Assembly: GCF_042242105.1 (NCBI RefSeq)
Contig: NC_092024.1
Span: 2,551,501-2,615,500, forward strand
Origin: Pempheris klunzingeri
Taxonomy: Eukaryota > Chordata > Actinopteri > Acropomatiformes > Pempheridae
Direction of reading: 5' to 3'
DNA length: 64,000 bases
The stretch's first letter is position 1; each line of letters begins with the position of its first letter. Shown here piece after piece: positions 61,958 to 64,000 of the stretch. The notes below the pieces were generated by a model. It ran no database searches, had not been told where the DNA came from, and saw only the letters and a program-made list of their open reading frames with translations. Position numbers and translations under genes: made by a program.

Positions 61958-64000
61958 GTAAAGAAATGAAGAGGGTCTGTTGTTTTAACATGCTGCCACA
62001 CTGGCATAAATGTAACCGTCTAAAGAAGTGAAACCTTTTTACAAACTTGCCACATGCAGTGTTCTATGATTGTGTTTTCATTTTGCCTACTTCTGACAAA
62101 CCTCTAATCACTGATCCACTCCAAATATCTCGTTTGCCTTTTTAACCATTTAAAAACATCTGAATTCAATATGTTTAATTGTTTTGTTCAAAAATAATTT
62201 TGAATCATATGAAAAATAGTTCAGTTCTGTTTATATTCTGTCTCTGCAAGCGTTTCCTTTTCAAGATGAAGATTCAAAGTTCCTATACTGTTTATGAGGA
62301 TAAAATGAAAGCTATAAGTTCCCAATATCGGTTTTTGATATGCATGATATATTATTCATGATATGCCAACATCCCTCTGTGCTGTTGTGTAATTCTCCTG
62401 AGATCCACCTGGGTATGCCTGGCCATTCATGCTCCTCATCTGTGTTCTTCTTCTCCTCCTCTCCTCTTCGCCCTGTTGCTATGGTAGCACAGTCATCATC
62501 ATTGATCCTCCAATTGCAGGTCTTGGTATTTATAGACCTTAAGTGGACCCCCTTTTTAACTCTCTCTGTGCCCAGTGAACCCCTGCTCTTTGGATAACTA
62601 TATTCAGTCTGTGTGACCACATAATGATGCCCTTTGCACCGTATGCTGCTCTGTAATTACAGGGTGAGTCAGTTCGGGCCCAACTCAGTATTGGGAACGT
62701 GTTTTGCAAGTGGATGGTAATGCTTCAGTTGTAATGACTGAAGGAGTGTGTCCTCCCCTATTGTCTGAGAGAGTGAAACCAAATTAGAAGGAAGAGCAAA
62801 TACCAACGATGAATTCCCATAACAATCGCTCAACCTGAAGAGTCTCATACCATACCGGTCAAAGGTTTGCTGGTTCCAGCTTCTTAAATGTGATGATGTG
62901 CTGTTTGCTGCTTTGGGTGTGCTGTTTGTATGTGATGGCTGTTTCTCACCATTTTCCTTTATTGACTGATCAACAAATAATCAACAGAATAATGGATGGT
63001 TAACATAATTGATTGAAGCAGTGTAAAACGTACAAATGGGCTTTGACCGTGCTCTGATATTCACCATCAGCTCTCTCCCTCCCGCTCTCGGTCCTTGTTC
63101 TCAGTTCAGTTTGTAACCAAGACAACCGTGGCTCTAGGCAGGTGAACTTTGAGACCAAATGAAAAAGAGGCTTGGGATCAGAGGATCAATATGTTTTTTT
63201 TTTTAACCTGTTGCTGCAATTTAGCTCACATGGAATTGACACCTACAGCCTGAAACCTGAAGGCAAATCCATATTGTGCTCCTTAAATTGTGCAAAGTTT
63301 TTTTTTTTTCCTTCCTATAATTATGTCTATTTCCCAGAGCAAGAGAGACTAACAGCATGTTAACAAGCAGCCTTCACTCTTCTGCCTCTCAATTCAATAG
63401 ATCCCTGCATCTCTAAAGTAGCCCTTGTGTGTTTTTGAAGCCACTCAATCAGCATCTATTCACACTGGCTCTCTCTGAGGAGGTGTTAGAGTCTAAAACA
63501 CAATGTTTAATACAATCACCACAAGATCAAACCGCTGCTTTTTTATGCTGAGCTGTATGTTTTTGTCTATATATATAGACAAATTCCTCTTTTTTTTCTC
63601 CCTCTGCTGGCAGATTTAAAGTAACATGACATAGTGCTGTGACAGTGGTTATGTATTCTATGTGTCATCCACATTATTTCTTCAGAAGTTGTTGATCTGA
63701 AACTGTGCCACTGATTTGGAAATTGTTCCATATCCTTATTGCAACACTGCAGTGATTAACAGCAGCCTAGATCACAGTAATCTGACCACAGCGCTGATGT
63801 TTACTGGCCCTAATGGCTACCTTGCTCTACGCTGTTTCTCATCCATTTTGTACCGTCTTGTTTGTGTCCTCTGGCCCCCGTTCAGCTCCATCACCAATCT
63901 CTCACTCTAACACAAGATGAGATCAGGACCGCCGTGTCTCACACTGACCTGGAGCAGATGTGGCAGAGGGACCTGAGGCCACTGCTGGTTACCAGGTACC
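61850..64000 (+). CDS. qpct: Glutaminyl-peptide cyclotransferase, N-terminal part (cut by window end)
   Basis: Zinc-dependent cyclase of the secretory pathway that converts N-terminal Gln or Glu to pyroglutamate on hormones and chemokines. Exon 1 (61850-61957) encodes a signal peptide with hydrophobic core LCYTVAVWVTFIHCSSG, ending WTQEK. Exon 2 (from 63886) continues LHHQSLTLTQDEIRTAVSHT and DLEQMWQRDLRPLLVTRY, which aligns with the QPCT start region (EKNYHQ..., MWQNDLQPLLIERY). Catalytic residues lie beyond the window. An in-frame upstream ATG at 61826 would add eight residues. Adjacency to prkd3 as on human 2p22 favours qpct over qpctl. Confidence 0.88.
61958..63885 (+). other. qpct: qpct intron 1
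   Basis: A 1.9-kb intron with donor AAG/GTAAAG and acceptor CCCCCGTTCAG. It contains a dispersed-repeat relic at about 62866-63030 and T runs. No nested gene. Confidence 0.8.
62866..63030 (+). repeat. dispersed percomorph repeat relic
   Basis: Starts TTTGCTGGTTCCAGCTTCTT and AAATGTGATGATGTGCTG, and ends with TTGACTGATCAACAAATAAT and CAACAGAATAATGGATGG. This is the layout of a common spiny-rayed fish repeat (CCAGCTTCTCAAATGTGA ... ATCGATTAATCGA). Heavily shortened. Family unnamed. Confidence 0.5.
63886..64000 (+). CDS. qpct: qpct coding exon 2 (partial)
   Basis: Begins after CCCCGTTCAG and stays open to the window edge, encoding LHHQSLTLTQDEIRTAVSHT and DLEQMWQRDLRPLLVTRY. The MWQ.DL.PLL..RY pattern is conserved in the QPCT family. 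Confidence 0.88.

Overview
The window is nuclear DNA from a ray-finned fish, most likely a spiny-rayed (percomorph) teleost. The evidence is multi-exon vertebrate genes with GT-AG introns, abundant (CA)n/(GT)n microsatellites, a Tc1-like transposon relic and several dispersed repeats that resemble common percomorph elements. There are no operons, ribosome binding sites, CRISPR arrays or other prokaryotic signals. The species cannot be named from the sequence.

Four protein-coding genes are supported. (1) foxa2, minus strand, two coding exons between 6710 and 8660, encodes a 413-residue forkhead transcription factor. It is flanked by gene-poor DNA (1-6.3 kb and about 9-19 kb) that holds CpG-rich and unique non-repetitive blocks suited to regulatory elements. 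(2) prkd3, minus strand, 18 coding exons from 52185 down to 20657, encodes an 891-residue protein kinase D3. It has a non-coding first exon near 53.5 kb and a 16.5-kb intron after the first coding exon. (3) mocs3, minus strand, 13 coding exons from 61201 to 54569, encodes a 459-residue E1-like adenylyltransferase/rhodanese. (4) qpct, plus strand, starts at 61850 and runs off the right edge. It encodes the N-terminus of glutaminyl-peptide cyclotransferase. For foxa2, prkd3 and mocs3 the exon lengths sum to a multiple of three and to a length close to the human protein, so those three models are internally consistent.

The genes do not form one pathway. Foxa2 patterns endoderm, notochord and floor plate. 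Prkd3 is a diacylglycerol/PKC effector kinase. Mocs3 activates the sulfur carriers MOCS2A and URM1 for molybdenum cofactor synthesis and tRNA thiolation. Qpct forms N-terminal pyroglutamate in the secretory pathway. The prkd3-qpct pairing is the one seen in mammals (human 2p22). The insertion of mocs3 between them and the adjacency of foxa2 differ from the human arrangement. mocs3 and qpct are head to head and share a promoter interval of about 650 bp with an ETS motif and two CACGTG boxes.

The most unusual observation is in mocs3. Three of its twelve introns start with the minor-spliceosome donor GTATCC. One of these appears to end in AT rather than AG or AC, because the conserved reading frame leaves no AG acceptor. 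Other points to check are an overlapping upstream reading frame at the prkd3 start, a CA repeat abutting the donor of the prkd3 C1a exon, tandem splice sites in prkd3 and mocs3, and an isolated exon-like coding segment inside the large prkd3 intron.
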